Source: Salinicola socius
GTDB taxonomy: Bacteria; Pseudomonadota; Gammaproteobacteria; Pseudomonadales; Halomonadaceae
Direction of reading: 5' to 3'
Length of the DNA: 64,000 bases
NCBI RefSeq assembly: GCF_001937195.1
Contig: NZ_MSDO01000001.1
Span: 1 to 64,000, forward strand
Shown in pieces: positions 42,742-52,003 of the stretch; within the stretch, counting starts at the first letter, position 1, and every line of letters begins with the position of its first letter. The position numbers were made by a program, and so were the translations under genes. Below the pieces are notes generated by a model. That model saw only the letters and a program-made list of their open reading frames with translations, ran no database searches and was not told where the DNA came from.

Positions 42742-43793
42742 GACAGCGCCCGCATGGCAAGGCCGCAGGCCGTCAGCATCGCCGGGGCATCCGCGGCCAG
42801 GGCACCGACATCCAGCCGCGAGTGGATCCGCATCTGCGCAAAAGGGTTGGCAAGCGTTGCCTCCAGCCCGCTCTGGGCTCGCAGGCGCTCCGCGAACCCC
42901 GGTAGCGCACTCGAGCCGCCGGCGAGTACCAGGCGCCGAACCTGCTGCTGCCCCGCGGAGGTGTAATAGAGCTGCAGCGAGCGCCCGATGTGCTGAATCA
43001 GGGTATCGATGAACGGCAGCAGGACTTGCTGGCGATAATCGTCGGGCAATCCGCCGCGCTTCTTGGCCCGGCCGGCCGCATCGAAACTCATGCCGTAACG
43101 CTTGCTGATGGCATCGGTTAGCTGCCGCCCGCCGTAGAGATTGTCGCGGCTATAGACGATCCTTCCGCCCTTCAGGACATGGAATGCGCACAGGTTGGCG
43201 CCGATATCCACCAGCGCCGTACTGTCCCCTTCTTCCTCGTGCGAGGTACGCAGATCACGGCAGACGCGCTCGAGCGCGAAACCCTCGACATCCACGGCCA
43301 CCGTCTCCAGACCCACCGCTTCCATGGTCGACACCAGCGTTTCGATATCCTGCTGGCGACAGGCCACCAGCAGAATTTCCTGCTGATCGTCATAGCGTGG
43401 GTGGGGACCTAACCGCTGAAAGTCGAAAGCGACTTCATTGAGGGGAAACGGGATATGCTTGTCGGACTCCATCTGGATCCGCGCTTCGATCTCGTCGTCA
43501 CTGAGCGAGGCCGGCAGCGAAAGCACCCGCGTGATCGCCGCCGAACTAGGCACCGCGACCACGGCGCGCCGGGAGCGAAGCTGGGCATGCTCGACCGCGC
43601 GACGCAACGTATCCTCGACCTCGCGCTTGTCGCGGATGCGCCTTTCGACGACGGCACCCTCACGCAGGGGACGCACCGCGTAGCTGTCGATTCTCAAGCC
43701 GCCGGCGCGACGCTCCAGCTCAAGCAGCTTGACGGTGGCGGACGTGATATCCACGCCCACCAGACCTTGAGAGGATCTTTTCAAGCGCAACAC
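42738..43793 (-). CDS. pilM: Type IV pilus actin-like protein PilM
   Basis: A cytoplasmic actin-fold ATPase that docks on the N-terminus of PilN. The family start appears as LRLKRSSQGLVGVDITSATVKLLELE; further motifs are VDIGANLCAFHVLKGGRIVYSRDN and LVLAGGSSALPGF. I choose the GTG at 43793 (351 residues, normal PilM length) because GGGGTAAG precedes it; the neighbouring TTG is also possible, and the ATG at 43853 would add 20 residues not seen in the family. It is the first gene of pilMNOPQ-aroKB and is divergent from mrcA. Confidence 0.93.
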   Translation of the reverse strand: MLRLKRSSQGLVGVDITSATVKLLELERRAGGLRIDSYAVRPLREGAVVERRIRDKREVEDTLRRAVEHAQLRSRRAVVAVPSSAAITRVLSLPASLSDDEIEARIQMESDKHIPFPLNEVAFDFQRLGPHPRYDDQQEILLVACRQQDIETLVSTMEAVGLETVAVDVEGFALERVCRDLRTSHEEEGDSTALVDIGANLCAFHVLKGGRIVYSRDNLYGGRQLTDAISKRYGMSFDAAGRAKKRGGLPDDYRQQVLLPFIDTLIQHIGRSLQLYYTSAGQQQVRRLVLAGGSSALPGFAERLRAQSGLEATLANPFAQMRIHSRLDVGALAADAPAMLTACGLAMRALS

Positions 43794-43911
43794 TGTCTTA
43801 CCCCGCCGGAACTCGAAAATCCTAATCAGGGTTAACGGCGGCACCGAAACCAACTTGAGACATTTTGTTACACTTATTTCTTGGTGCTTGCAGGAAGCGG
43901 CACGAGTGAAA

Positions 43912-43941
43912 CTGGCCCCGACTCTATCGCATCCATATAAT
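43912..43941 (+). promoter_or_regulatory. Candidate sigma-70 promoter for mrcA
   Basis: A perfect -10 hexamer TATAAT is at 43936-43941, about 85 bases before the mrcA start. The -35 region around 43912-43917 (CTGGCC) is a poor match, so strength is uncertain. Confidence 0.45.
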
Positions 43942-44026
43942 GCCCCGATGCTGAATCATGTCCGACGCCAGGGATAGCGAGCACGCACGCGGCCGGACCG
44001 CCACCAGTCAAGGATCACCCCTTCAT

Positions 44027-46549
44027 ATGAAGCTTTTTACCCGCCTACTGACGACCGCCTTCTGGCTACTGCTGTCGCTTTGCGCCGGCGTGGTGCTGGC
44101 AGTCATTGGCGCTGGGCTCTACTTCGCCCCCGGCTTGCCGGACGTGCGCCAGCTCCAGGATTACGAGCTTCAGACGCCACTGCGTATCTATACCGAAGAC
44201 AACAAGTTGATCGGCGAATATGGCGAAGAGCGCCGCATGCCGGTCAGCTACGACGAAATTCCCAAGCCGCTGATCAACGCACTGCTGGCCGCCGAAGACG
44301 CCAATTTCTACAACCACCCCGGGGTCGATCCCAAGGGACTCGTGCGCGCCGCTGTCGAGCTGGCCTCTTCGGGCAATATCCAGTCCGGCGGCAGCACCAT
44401 CACCATGCAGGTGGCACGTAATTACCTGCTGACCCTGGATCAGACCTTCACCCGCAAGATCCGGGAAATCCTGCTGGCGCTGCAGATGGAGCAGATCCTG
44501 AGCAAGCCGGAAATCCTCGAGCTCTACGTCAACAAGATCTACCTCGGACATCGCTCCTATGGTATCGCCGCCGCGGCCAATACCTACTATGGCAAGCCGT
44601 TGGCCGATCTGACCCTGCCGGAGTACGCGATGATCGCGGGGCTACCCAAGGCGCCGTCGAGCTTCAATCCACTGACCAACCCGGAACGCGCACTGATTCG
44701 GCGCAACTGGATTCTCTACCGGATGCGCCAGCTCGGCTCGATCGACCAGGCCGCCTACGACGAGGCGGTCAAGGCTCCCATCACCGCCAGCCGCCATACG
44801 GCACAGGCGGAAGTCGATGCGCCCTACGTCGCGGAGATGGCCCGCGCCTACGCCGTCGAGCGTTTCGGCGACAAGGCTTACACCGACAACATTCGTGTCA
44901 CCACCACGCTCGATAGTCGGCTGCAGACCGAGGCGCGCGATGCGCTGGTACAGGGCCTGATCGACTACGACACTCGCCATGGCTGGCGTGGGCCAGAAGA
45001 GAAGGACGTCCCGCCGAGCCTCGTCGAGGCGCAGGATCGCACCGAACGTCAGGGCCTGGAAGAAGAGCTGTCGGAATCGCCCGAAGTCATCGAAACCGCA
45101 CGCCAGGCGGCTCAGTCCAGCGAGGCCACGATCGAGGGCGTCGACGGCGACGTCAGCAACTGGCTCAAGGTGCTGCAGCGCACGCCCGCCTATGGACCGC
45201 TCCAGCCCGCCATCGTGACCGCCACCGACGGCAAGCAGATGCGCGTGCTCGACGCCGACGGCAAGGTCATCACCCTTGGCTGGGATGGCCTGAAGTGGGC
45301 GCGCGAGTACAAGAGCGCCAAGTGGCGAGGGGGCGAGCCCGCCAATGCCGCCGCCATCGCCGACCGCGGTGACCTGGTCCGCATCATGCAAGAAGGCGAT
45401 CAGTGGCGTCTGTCACAGCGTCCCGGCGCCGAGGGCGCCATTGTCGTCCTCGACCCGCAGACCGGCGCCATCGATGCACTCCAGGGCGGGTTCAGCTTCG
45501 CCGCCAGCAAGTTCAACCGGGCCATCCAGGCGCAGCGCCAGGTCGGCTCCAACTTCAAGCCCTTCGTCTATCTGGCGGCGCTGCAGGAAGGCGACATGAC
45601 CGCAGCCACCATCATCAACGACGCGCCGGTGGTGATGTCCCAGTACAGCGGCGACGACTGGCGCCCCGAAAACGCGGAGCGCCAGTTCCGCGGGCCGACA
45701 CGCCTGCGGGTCGGGCTTTACACCTCGCGCAACCTGGTGACCATCCGCGTACTGCAGTCGCTGGGGCTCGACAACGCGCTGAACTTCCTCGAACGCTTCG
45801 GCTTCTCGCGGAACCGCCTGCCGCACGGGCTGTCGCTGGCGCTGGGCAGCGCCTCGCTGACGCCGCTGGAGATCGCCAACGCCTATGCGGTGCTGGCCAA
45901 CGGCGGCTTCCAGGTCTCGCCCTGGTACATCAAGGAGGTCACTCAGGGTAGCCAGAACACCGTGGTCGAAAAGGCCAATCCGCTGGTCGCCTGTCGCGAC
46001 TGCGCACCGGATGCGACACAGACCGAAGTCGATGGCGAGCCCCGCCGCATCGCGCCCCGCGTGGTGGATCCGGACGCGCTCTACATCCTGCGTAGCATCC
46101 TGCGCGACGTCATCGAACACGGCACTGGTCGCGGCGCGCTATCGCTCAACCGCAGCGACATCGTCGGCAAGACGGGCACCACCAACGATCAGCGTGATGC
46201 CTGGTTCTCCGGCTTCAACAACTCGCTCGTGACCACGGTATGGGTCGGCAAGGACGACAACACCACGACGGCGGAATACGGTGCTCAGGCCGCCCTGCCG
46301 ATCTGGAAAGCGTTCATGGGCCCGGCACTGGAAGGCACCCCGGAAGTGATTCCCGAAGCCCCCGATGACATCGTTCGGGTTCGCATCGATCCGGATACCG
46401 GCAAGCGCCTGCACGAGGATCAATCCGGCGGCATCAGTGAAATTTTCCGCAAGGACAACCTGCCTGACTATCAGCCACGCGGTATCCGCCCGGAACTCGA
46501 AGATGAGAGCGGTTCGCAAGGCACTGGCACCTACGAAGCTATCTTCTGA
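44027..46549 (+). CDS. mrcA: Penicillin-binding protein 1A (bifunctional transglycosylase/transpeptidase)
   Basis: Class A PBP that polymerises and cross-links peptidoglycan. The 840 residues contain an N-terminal membrane anchor (about 8-30), a GT51 transglycosylase domain with catalytic Glu90 in LLAAEDANFYNHPG, the OB/ODD insert domain near 310-420, and a transpeptidase domain with Ser508 and Lys511 in GSNFKPF and the KTGTT box (Lys715). The ATG at 44027, preceded by AAGGAT, starts with the basic residues before the membrane segment. Divergence from pilM matches the Pseudomonas ponA-pilM arrangement. Confidence 0.97.
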   Translation: MKLFTRLLTTAFWLLLSLCAGVVLAVIGAGLYFAPGLPDVRQLQDYELQTPLRIYTEDNKLIGEYGEERRMPVSYDEIPKPLINALLAAEDANFYNHPGVDPKGLVRAAVELASSGNIQSGGSTITMQVARNYLLTLDQTFTRKIREILLALQMEQILSKPEILELYVNKIYLGHRSYGIAAAANTYYGKPLADLTLPEYAMIAGLPKAPSSFNPLTNPERALIRRNWILYRMRQLGSIDQAAYDEAVKAPITASRHTAQAEVDAPYVAEMARAYAVERFGDKAYTDNIRVTTTLDSRLQTEARDALVQGLIDYDTRHGWRGPEEKDVPPSLVEAQDRTERQGLEEELSESPEVIETARQAAQSSEATIEGVDGDVSNWLKVLQRTPAYGPLQPAIVTATDGKQMRVLDADGKVITLGWDGLKWAREYKSAKWRGGEPANAAAIADRGDLVRIMQEGDQWRLSQRPGAEGAIVVLDPQTGAIDALQGGFSFAASKFNRAIQAQRQVGSNFKPFVYLAALQEGDMTAATIINDAPVVMSQYSGDDWRPENAERQFRGPTRLRVGLYTSRNLVTIRVLQSLGLDNALNFLERFGFSRNRLPHGLSLALGSASLTPLEIANAYAVLANGGFQVSPWYIKEVTQGSQNTVVEKANPLVACRDCAPDATQTEVDGEPRRIAPRVVDPDALYILRSILRDVIEHGTGRGALSLNRSDIVGKTGTTNDQRDAWFSGFNNSLVTTVWVGKDDNTTTAEYGAQAALPIWKAFMGPALEGTPEVIPEAPDDIVRVRIDPDTGKRLHEDQSGGISEIFRKDNLPDYQPRGIRPELEDESGSQGTGTYEAIF

Positions 46550-46582
46550 TACATTGGTCGAGGCCCGGTCAATCAAGACCAA

Positions 46583-46610
46583 GGCCGTCGGGGCTGGCGC
46601 CCCGACGGCC
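46583..46610 (+). terminator. GC-rich hairpin after mrcA
   Basis: A perfect 12-bp stem (46583-46594 with 46599-46610) with loop TGGC follows mrcA by 33 bases. The downstream tract TCGTTCC has few Ts, so termination may be partial and read into the next gene. Confidence 0.65.
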
Positions 46611-46681
46611 TCGTTCCAGATGGCTGTTCCAATCCGCTCTTCACCGCAACAGGACGTCGCAGCGACGTTGAGAGAGATGTC

Positions 46682-47464
46682 ATGCCCCTGCCCAGTTGCC
46701 GATGGTGGCTACTGATCACCTGTCTGATGGCTTCGCCGTCCTACGCCGAGCTTTTCTACGCACCGCCGGCGCCCGATGAAAATGCGCCCAACTTCAGCGG
46801 CAACGCCGAACTCGGCTACACCAAGCTGACCGGCAATACCGATACCCAGACGCTGCTCGCGAAGGCTCGCCTGACCTGGCTGACCGGGCGCAATACGCAT
46901 ACGTTTCGGGCCGAGACCCGCAGCGTCCAGGACAATGACAACACCACTTCGGAGCGGTATCTGGTCGGTGCGCGCGAACGCTACGAGCTCGAGAACAACA
47001 ACTATCTGTTCGGCTTCGCGCGCTGGGAGCGCGATCGATTCAGCGGCTACGACTCGCAGTTCACGACCATTGCCGGTTACGGGCGCCAGCTGTTGAACGG
47101 ACCCACGCACACGCTGTCTGCCGAAGTCGGCCCAGGCTATCGTCATGACGTCTATGCCGACGACAGCGACGATGACGATGACGACGCTTACGAAGGCGGC
47201 AGCAGCGACGATCTGGCGCTGGCCTACGCGGCGCTGGACTACACTTACAACTTCAGCGACGACATCTCCTTCGATCAGGAGCTGTCGGCGGAAGCGACTC
47301 ACATCAGTGTCACTACCCGTTCACTCTCGTCGATTACCTCGCAGCTCAACTCTCACCTTGCGCTGCGGGTCTCCTACGATGCCAGGAGCAACACTCATCC
47401 GCCGCCGGGCGCCGAAGCCCGCACCGACACCACGACCTCGGTCTCGATTCTCTATGGCTGGTAG
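46682..47464 (+). CDS. DUF481 family outer-membrane beta-barrel protein
   Basis: A 260-residue secreted protein with a signal peptide (about 1-22, SYA cleavage) and alternating beta-strands with aromatic girdles, ending in ...LYGW. The pattern NFSGNAELGYTKLTGNTDTQTLLAKARLTWLTGRNTHTF is split here as a description of the DUF481/YdiY opening (salt-induced outer-membrane protein type). Residues 160-168 form an Asp-rich loop (two Asp, Ser, six Asp), likely on the surface between strands and possibly calcium-binding. Function is unknown. Confidence 0.85.
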   Translation: MPLPSCRWWLLITCLMASPSYAELFYAPPAPDENAPNFSGNAELGYTKLTGNTDTQTLLAKARLTWLTGRNTHTFRAETRSVQDNDNTTSERYLVGARERYELENNNYLFGFARWERDRFSGYDSQFTTIAGYGRQLLNGPTHTLSAEVGPGYRHDVYADDSDDDDDDAYEGGSSDDLALAYAALDYTYNFSDDISFDQELSAEATHISVTTRSLSSITSQLNSHLALRVSYDARSNTHPPPGAEARTDTTTSVSILYGW

Positions 47465-47532
47465 CCCCGCCGACGGCTCTGGGTCGCTGTAAAAAGACGG
47501 CCACGGGTCGCCATACAAGATCTTTGAAAAGC

Positions 47533-47560
47533 ACGATGCCGCCTCTCGGGGCGGCATCGT
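47533..47560. terminator. Bidirectional terminator between DUF481 gene and maeB
   Basis: A perfect 11-bp stem (47533-47543 with 47550-47560) with a 6-base loop lies between convergent genes. The minus strand has TTTTC soon after the stem, so it should end maeB transcription. Confidence 0.8.
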
Positions 47561-47579
47561 CATATTCCACGACCAACCG

Positions 47580-48851
47580 TTATCGGCCGTAGATCTCCTT
47601 GACGCTTTTCAGCGGATAGTGAGAGGGGTAGGGCTTGCCCGCCACGCCGGATTCCACTGCGGCCTGTGCCACTGCTGCCGGGATTCGTTCAAGCAGACGT
47701 GAATCCACCGGTGTCGGGATAATGTAACCGCGCCCGAACTCCAGCGAGTCGACGTCGTAGGCATCCAGCACTTCCTGGGTCACCGGCTCTCTCGCCAGAT
47801 CTTTCAGCGCATGTACGGCAGCGATCTTCATCTGCTCGTTGATCGCCGAAGCCCGAACGTCCAGCGCTCCGCGGAAGATGAACGGGAAGCCGAGCACGTT
47901 ATTGACCTGATTGGGATAGTCCGAACGCCCCGTCCCCATGATCACGTCGCTGCGCGTCTCCCGCGCCACGTCAGGATGGATTTCCGGGTCCGGATTGGAA
48001 CAGGCGAAGACCACCGGATTCGCCGCCATCTTCGCGAGCTGCTCGGGCTTGAACAGGTTCGGCCCGGACAGACCGACGAAGACGTCGGCGCCGTCGATCG
48101 CGTCATCCAGCGTACGCAGTGGCGTCTCGGTCGCGAACTGCGCCTTGTAGCTATTGAGATCGCTGCGGCCACTGTGGATGACGCCGTTGCGGTCCAGCAT
48201 GAAGATGTTCTCGGCCTTGGCACCGCATTCGATCAGGAGCTTCATGCAGGCGATGGCAGCAGACCCCGCGCCAAGACAGACGATGCGGGCCGTCGCCAGC
48301 GTCTTGCCGGCGATATCCAGCGCGTTGAGCAGTCCCGCCGCGGTCACGATCGCGGTGCCATGCTGGTCGTCGTGGAACACCGGGATGCTGCAGCGCGCCT
48401 TGAGCGCCGCCTCGATCTCGAAGCACTCCGGCGCCTTGATGTCCTCCAGATTGATACCGCCCCAGGTATTGGCAATGCTGGCTACGGTATCGATGAAGGC
48501 CTGGGGCGAATCGGCCTCGACCTCGATATCGACGGAGTTGATGCCGGCGAAGCGCTTGAACAGAACCCCCTTGCCTTCCATCACCGGTTTGCTTGCCAGC
48601 GGGCCAAGATTGCCCAGACCAAGAATCGCGCTGCCGTCGGAAACCACGGCCACCAGATTGCCTTTACCGGTATAGAGATAGGCATTTTCCGGGTCCAGGG
48701 CGATTTCCCGGCACGGTTCCGCCACCCCGGGACTGTAGGCCAACGACAGGTGCTTGGCGGTTTCTGTCGGTTTGGTCAATTCGACCGACAGCTTGCCGGG
48801 GATCGGCTTGGCATGATAATCGAGCGCCGCCTGTCTTCTATCGTCACTCAT
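47580..48851 (-). CDS. NAD(P)-dependent malic enzyme, short form
   Basis: Oxidatively decarboxylates malate to pyruvate, supplying NAD(P)H. At 423 residues it corresponds to the malic-enzyme core alone, lacking the phosphotransacetylase domain of E. coli MaeB. Seen are LAYSPGVAEPCREI, GKGVLFKRFAGINSVDIEVE, the metal-site segment NLEDIKAPECFEIE, FHDDQHGTAIV and the nucleotide loop CLGAGSAAIAC. I use the ATG at 48851 (MSDDRRQAALDYH), where similarity starts, although its ribosome-binding site is weak; ATGs at 48890 and 48941 are upstream. Cofactor preference is not determined. Confidence 0.93.
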   Translation of the reverse strand: MSDDRRQAALDYHAKPIPGKLSVELTKPTETAKHLSLAYSPGVAEPCREIALDPENAYLYTGKGNLVAVVSDGSAILGLGNLGPLASKPVMEGKGVLFKRFAGINSVDIEVEADSPQAFIDTVASIANTWGGINLEDIKAPECFEIEAALKARCSIPVFHDDQHGTAIVTAAGLLNALDIAGKTLATARIVCLGAGSAAIACMKLLIECGAKAENIFMLDRNGVIHSGRSDLNSYKAQFATETPLRTLDDAIDGADVFVGLSGPNLFKPEQLAKMAANPVVFACSNPDPEIHPDVARETRSDVIMGTGRSDYPNQVNNVLGFPFIFRGALDVRASAINEQMKIAAVHALKDLAREPVTQEVLDAYDVDSLEFGRGYIIPTPVDSRLLERIPAAVAQAAVESGVAGKPYPSHYPLKSVKEIYGR

Positions 48852-49173
48852 GGGAAATTGTCCAGAGATGAAGGTGGGATGTTTCGGCATCGACGTGCCG
48901 TGAGGTGGCGCCAGACTATCGAAAAAGAACAACGCGCACAAATCTTTCCCCTTTTTCGGCTTTCACGACTTTTAAGCGCCTGTTTGAATCACTTAGATGC
49001 ATTTGGCGACACTTATACCTGGACACCCAGCCATAAAACATCCCTTATCCTGCGTTGCCGGAAGGGAGCTCCTATCGCAACTCGTCTCGTGCCAGGCACA
49101 TCGAAGCCGATTGATCGCCCACAAAAAAGCCCGCCTTGGTGGCGGGCTTTCTGACAACCGGTCGGTTCCGACG
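48852..49173. other. Intergenic region between maeB and rpmE
   Basis: These 322 bases hold the maeB promoter region, more AT-rich around 48930-49030, and the rpmE terminator at 49126-49150. I see no gene in it. Confidence 0.6.
49126..49150 (-). terminator. Rho-independent terminator of rpmE
   Basis: AAAGCCCGCC (49126-49135) pairs with GGCGGGCTTT (49141-49150) around a 5-base loop. On the minus strand it is followed by TTTTTT, a strong intrinsic terminator 24 bases after the rpmE stop. Confidence 0.9.
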
Positions 49174-49398
49174 TTACGCGTTCTTGGCCGGTCGTACTGC
49201 AGCGCCGAAGCGCTTGTTGAAACGCTCGACACGGCCACCGGTGGTCGCTTGCTTCTGCTTGCCGGTGTAGAACGGGTGGCACTGAGAGCAGACGTCGACG
49301 TGAAAATCTTCGTTAGCCGTGGTGCCGATCGAATGGGTCGCGCCACAGGAACAAGTCGCCGTGACCTTCTTGTATTCGGGATGAATAGACTGTTTCAT
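49174..49398 (-). CDS. rpmE: 50S ribosomal protein L31, zinc-binding type
   Basis: A 74-residue ribosomal protein of the large subunit. It is the zinc-containing form, with four Cys in TCSCGATHS and [11 protein letters not shown]. The ATG at 49398 begins [11 protein letters not shown], the conserved start. The organism probably also has the zinc-free paralogue elsewhere, controlled by zinc status, but that is not visible here. It is divergent from priA. Confidence 0.97.
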   Translation of the reverse strand: MKQSIHPEYKKVTATCSCGATHSIGTTANEDFHVDVCSQCHPFYTGKQKQATTGGRVERFNKRFGAAVRPAKNA

Positions 49399-49600
49399 CG
49401 TGAAGCCTCGCTTTGCGGTGTACCGCCACCTGATCTCTCGCCAGGCACCGTACACGGATAGGGAATCGCGGTTCACTCCCGCGCGACCGGCCCGCCTGGA
49501 ATCCCGAAGCGCACCGTTTCAAGACGATGACACCACGGATAAAAGACGCACCCTACGTCGGAAGGCGACGTATTTTAGCAGAACTCTTCATGGAGGCCAA

Positions 49601-51850
49601 TTGGCAGATTCCCGTACCGACCCCGATAGCAGCCCGCCGGTCCCTCGGGTTCTTCGTATCGCCGTTCCCACGCCGCTGAGGCGCCTCTTCGATTATCGCC
49701 CCGCCGGCCGGCCCCCTGTCGGCGGCTGGCGCCCCGGGCTGCGGGTCAAGATACCGTTTGGCCGGCGTCATCTGGTGGGAATCGTGATGGAGTGCGCGGC
49801 CAGCAGCGAGCTGCCCGCACATCAATTGAAGCCGATCACCGAGCGCCTCGACGACGAGCCGTTGCCGGCGGACTGGCTGTGGCTGTGTCAATTCACCGCC
49901 CGCTACTATCAACACTCTCTGGGCGATACGTTGCAGCACGCGCTGCCCGGACCGCTCCGCCAGGGGCGGCCCCTGGAAGCCAGGATCCGCGAACGCTGGC
50001 AGCTGAATACCCGCGAAGCCCTCGCCCTCGACGCACTCGGCCGGGCGCCGCGCCAACGGGAACTGGTTCAACTGTTGGCGCAACATCGCCACGGCATGAT
50101 CACCTCCGCGATCACCGCACAGGGATATACCCGCGCCCAACTGCAGGGGCTGCTCGACAAGGCGCTGATTACCCGCAGCAGTGAACCGCTGATGGCCAGC
50201 GAGGGCTGGTCGGGCGCGCTGCTGGCCGAACCGTCGCTGCCGCTCAACCGGGAGCAGGCGGTGGCACTGGCCGCACTCCACGAAGGTCTGGACCGCTTTC
50301 ATCCCTGCCTGCTGCATGGCGTAACCGGCAGCGGCAAGACCGAGGTCTACCTGCAGCTGATCGAGGGCGTGCTCGGCCAGGGCCGCCAGGCACTGGTGCT
50401 GGTGCCCGAGATCGGCCTGACACCGCAGACGCTGTCACGCTTCCGCAAGCGCTTTCGCGCCCCGGTCGTGGCGCTGCACTCAGGGCTGACCGATCTGGAG
50501 CGGCTGGATGCGTGGGAAGCCGCCCGCAGCGGACGCGCGCCGATCGTCATCGGCACGCGCTCGGCCATCTTTACACCGCTGGCCCGCCCCGGCGTGATCA
50601 TCGTCGACGAGGAGCACGACGGCTCGTTCAAGCAGCAGGACGGCCTGCGCTACCATGCTCGTGATCTGGCCATGGCGCGAGCGCACCGCGACGGCGTGCC
50701 GATCCTGCTGGGAAGCGCGACGCCGTCGCTGGAAACGCTGGCTCAGGCACGCAGCGGCCGTTACCGGCATCTGCGCTTGACCCAGCGCCCGAGCCGCCAC
50801 GCGCCGGCCAAACTGGAGCTGGTCGATCTGCGTGGACGCCTGCGCCAGGGCGGCTTGGTTCCCCCAGCGATCGATGCCATCCGTCAGGCACTGAAAGCCG
50901 AAGGCCAGGTTCTGGTATTCATCAACCGACGCGGATTCTCGCCCTCGCTGGCGTGCCATCAGTGCGGCTGGATCGCCGAGTGCCGTCACTGCGACTCGCG
51001 CATGACCCTGCATCGCCAGCCCCCGCGCCTGGTCTGTCACCACTGCGAACACCAGACGCCCCAGCCGGACGCCTGTCCCGGCTGCGGCAGCGCCGACCTG
51101 AGACCGCTCGGCGCCGGTACCGAACGCACCGAAGAGACGCTGACCACACTGTTCCCGGACGTGCCGGTCTATCGTATCGACCGCGACAGCACCCGGCGCA
51201 AGGAAGCGTTCGACCAGTTGCTGACCGAGATCCGCCGTGGCGAACCCAGCCTGCTGGTGGGTACCCAGATGCTAGCCAAGGGGCATCATCTCCCTCACGT
51301 GACGCTGGTCGTGGTGGTCAACGCCGACGCCGGGCTCTACGCCAGCGATTTCCGCGCGCTCGAGCAGAGCGCTCAGCTGCTGGTCCAGGTCGCCGGCCGC
51401 GCCGGGCGGGCGGATCGCGCGGGTCGGGTGCTCGTCCAGACCCTGCATCCCGACGACCCCAACCTGCGCCTGCTGGCGGATGACGGCTACGATGCGCTCG
51501 CCTATCAGATGCTCGAAGAGCGTCGTGTGGCCGGCCTGCCGCCCTATCGTTATCTGGCGCTGACGCGTTTCGAGGCGACACGCGAGGAGGATGCCCGCCA
51601 GATGGCGGAGGCCGCCGGCGATGCCGTGCGCGAATGGCTCGCCACACGCCAACTGCCGGTACACTGCCTGGGCCCCGTCCCCGCCCCCATGGAACGTCGT
51701 CAGAACCGCTACCACCTGCAACTGATGCTGTCGTCGGAAAAGCGCAGCGCTCTGCATGAGGCCGGCGCCTGGCTGGTCGGCTGGCTGGAAAGCAGCGCCA
51801 CGCGTCGCGTGCGCTGGTCGCTGGATATCGACCCGATGACGCTGAGCTGA
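49601..51850 (+). CDS. priA: Primosomal protein N' (replication restart helicase PriA)
   Basis: A 749-residue 3'-5' superfamily 2 helicase that restarts collapsed replication forks. The N-terminal DNA-binding domain begins RVLRIAVPTPLRRLFDYRP. The helicase core has Walker A GVTGSGKTEVY (about 237-247), DEEHD in the Walker B/DEAH position and GSATPS. The zinc-binding insert has paired CxxC motifs (CHQCGW, CRHC, CHHC, CPGC). No in-frame ATG fits; TTG at 49601 is chosen because GGAGG precedes it closely. An in-frame ATG at 49400 overlaps the divergent rpmE and is unlikely. Confidence 0.93.
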   Translation: MADSRTDPDSSPPVPRVLRIAVPTPLRRLFDYRPAGRPPVGGWRPGLRVKIPFGRRHLVGIVMECAASSELPAHQLKPITERLDDEPLPADWLWLCQFTARYYQHSLGDTLQHALPGPLRQGRPLEARIRERWQLNTREALALDALGRAPRQRELVQLLAQHRHGMITSAITAQGYTRAQLQGLLDKALITRSSEPLMASEGWSGALLAEPSLPLNREQAVALAALHEGLDRFHPCLLHGVTGSGKTEVYLQLIEGVLGQGRQALVLVPEIGLTPQTLSRFRKRFRAPVVALHSGLTDLERLDAWEAARSGRAPIVIGTRSAIFTPLARPGVIIVDEEHDGSFKQQDGLRYHARDLAMARAHRDGVPILLGSATPSLETLAQARSGRYRHLRLTQRPSRHAPAKLELVDLRGRLRQGGLVPPAIDAIRQALKAEGQVLVFINRRGFSPSLACHQCGWIAECRHCDSRMTLHRQPPRLVCHHCEHQTPQPDACPGCGSADLRPLGAGTERTEETLTTLFPDVPVYRIDRDSTRRKEAFDQLLTEIRRGEPSLLVGTQMLAKGHHLPHVTLVVVVNADAGLYASDFRALEQSAQLLVQVAGRAGRADRAGRVLVQTLHPDDPNLRLLADDGYDALAYQMLEERRVAGLPPYRYLALTRFEATREEDARQMAEAAGDAVREWLATRQLPVHCLGPVPAPMERRQNRYHLQLMLSSEKRSALHEAGAWLVGWLESSATRRVRWSLDIDPMTLS

Positions 51851-51859
51851 TGCCGAGGG

Positions 51860-51888
51860 TTTAAAGCCATGCCGCAATCACTGATAAT
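51860..51888 (+). promoter_or_regulatory. Candidate sigma-70 promoter for argS
   Basis: TTTAAA (51860-51865) and GATAAT (51883-51888) are separated by 17 bases and match the -35 and -10 consensus at 4 and 5 of 6 positions. They lie about 120 bases before argS. Confidence 0.45.
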
Positions 51889-51905
51889 GGCCGCCCTTTT
51901 TCCCG

Positions 51906-51929
51906 CGTCGTGACGACAGTTTCACGACG
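51906..51929. repeat. Perfect 8-bp dyad in the argS leader
   Basis: CGTCGTGA (51906-51913) and TCACGACG (51922-51929) are inverse copies with an 8-base spacer. The dyad lies just after the predicted argS transcription start, where it could be an operator or a leader hairpin. Confidence 0.5.
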
Positions 51930-52003
51930 TTCAGATCCGCGGCGCCCCGCGCCGGGCCAGACAGCGCATGCCAGGCCCAGGCCCCACGACGACGAAGTAG
52001 CCA

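Noticed and set aside
48997-49461. 154-codon plus-strand frame across rpmE and its terminator
   Set aside because: It runs through the strong rpmE terminator in antisense and has no ribosome-binding site.
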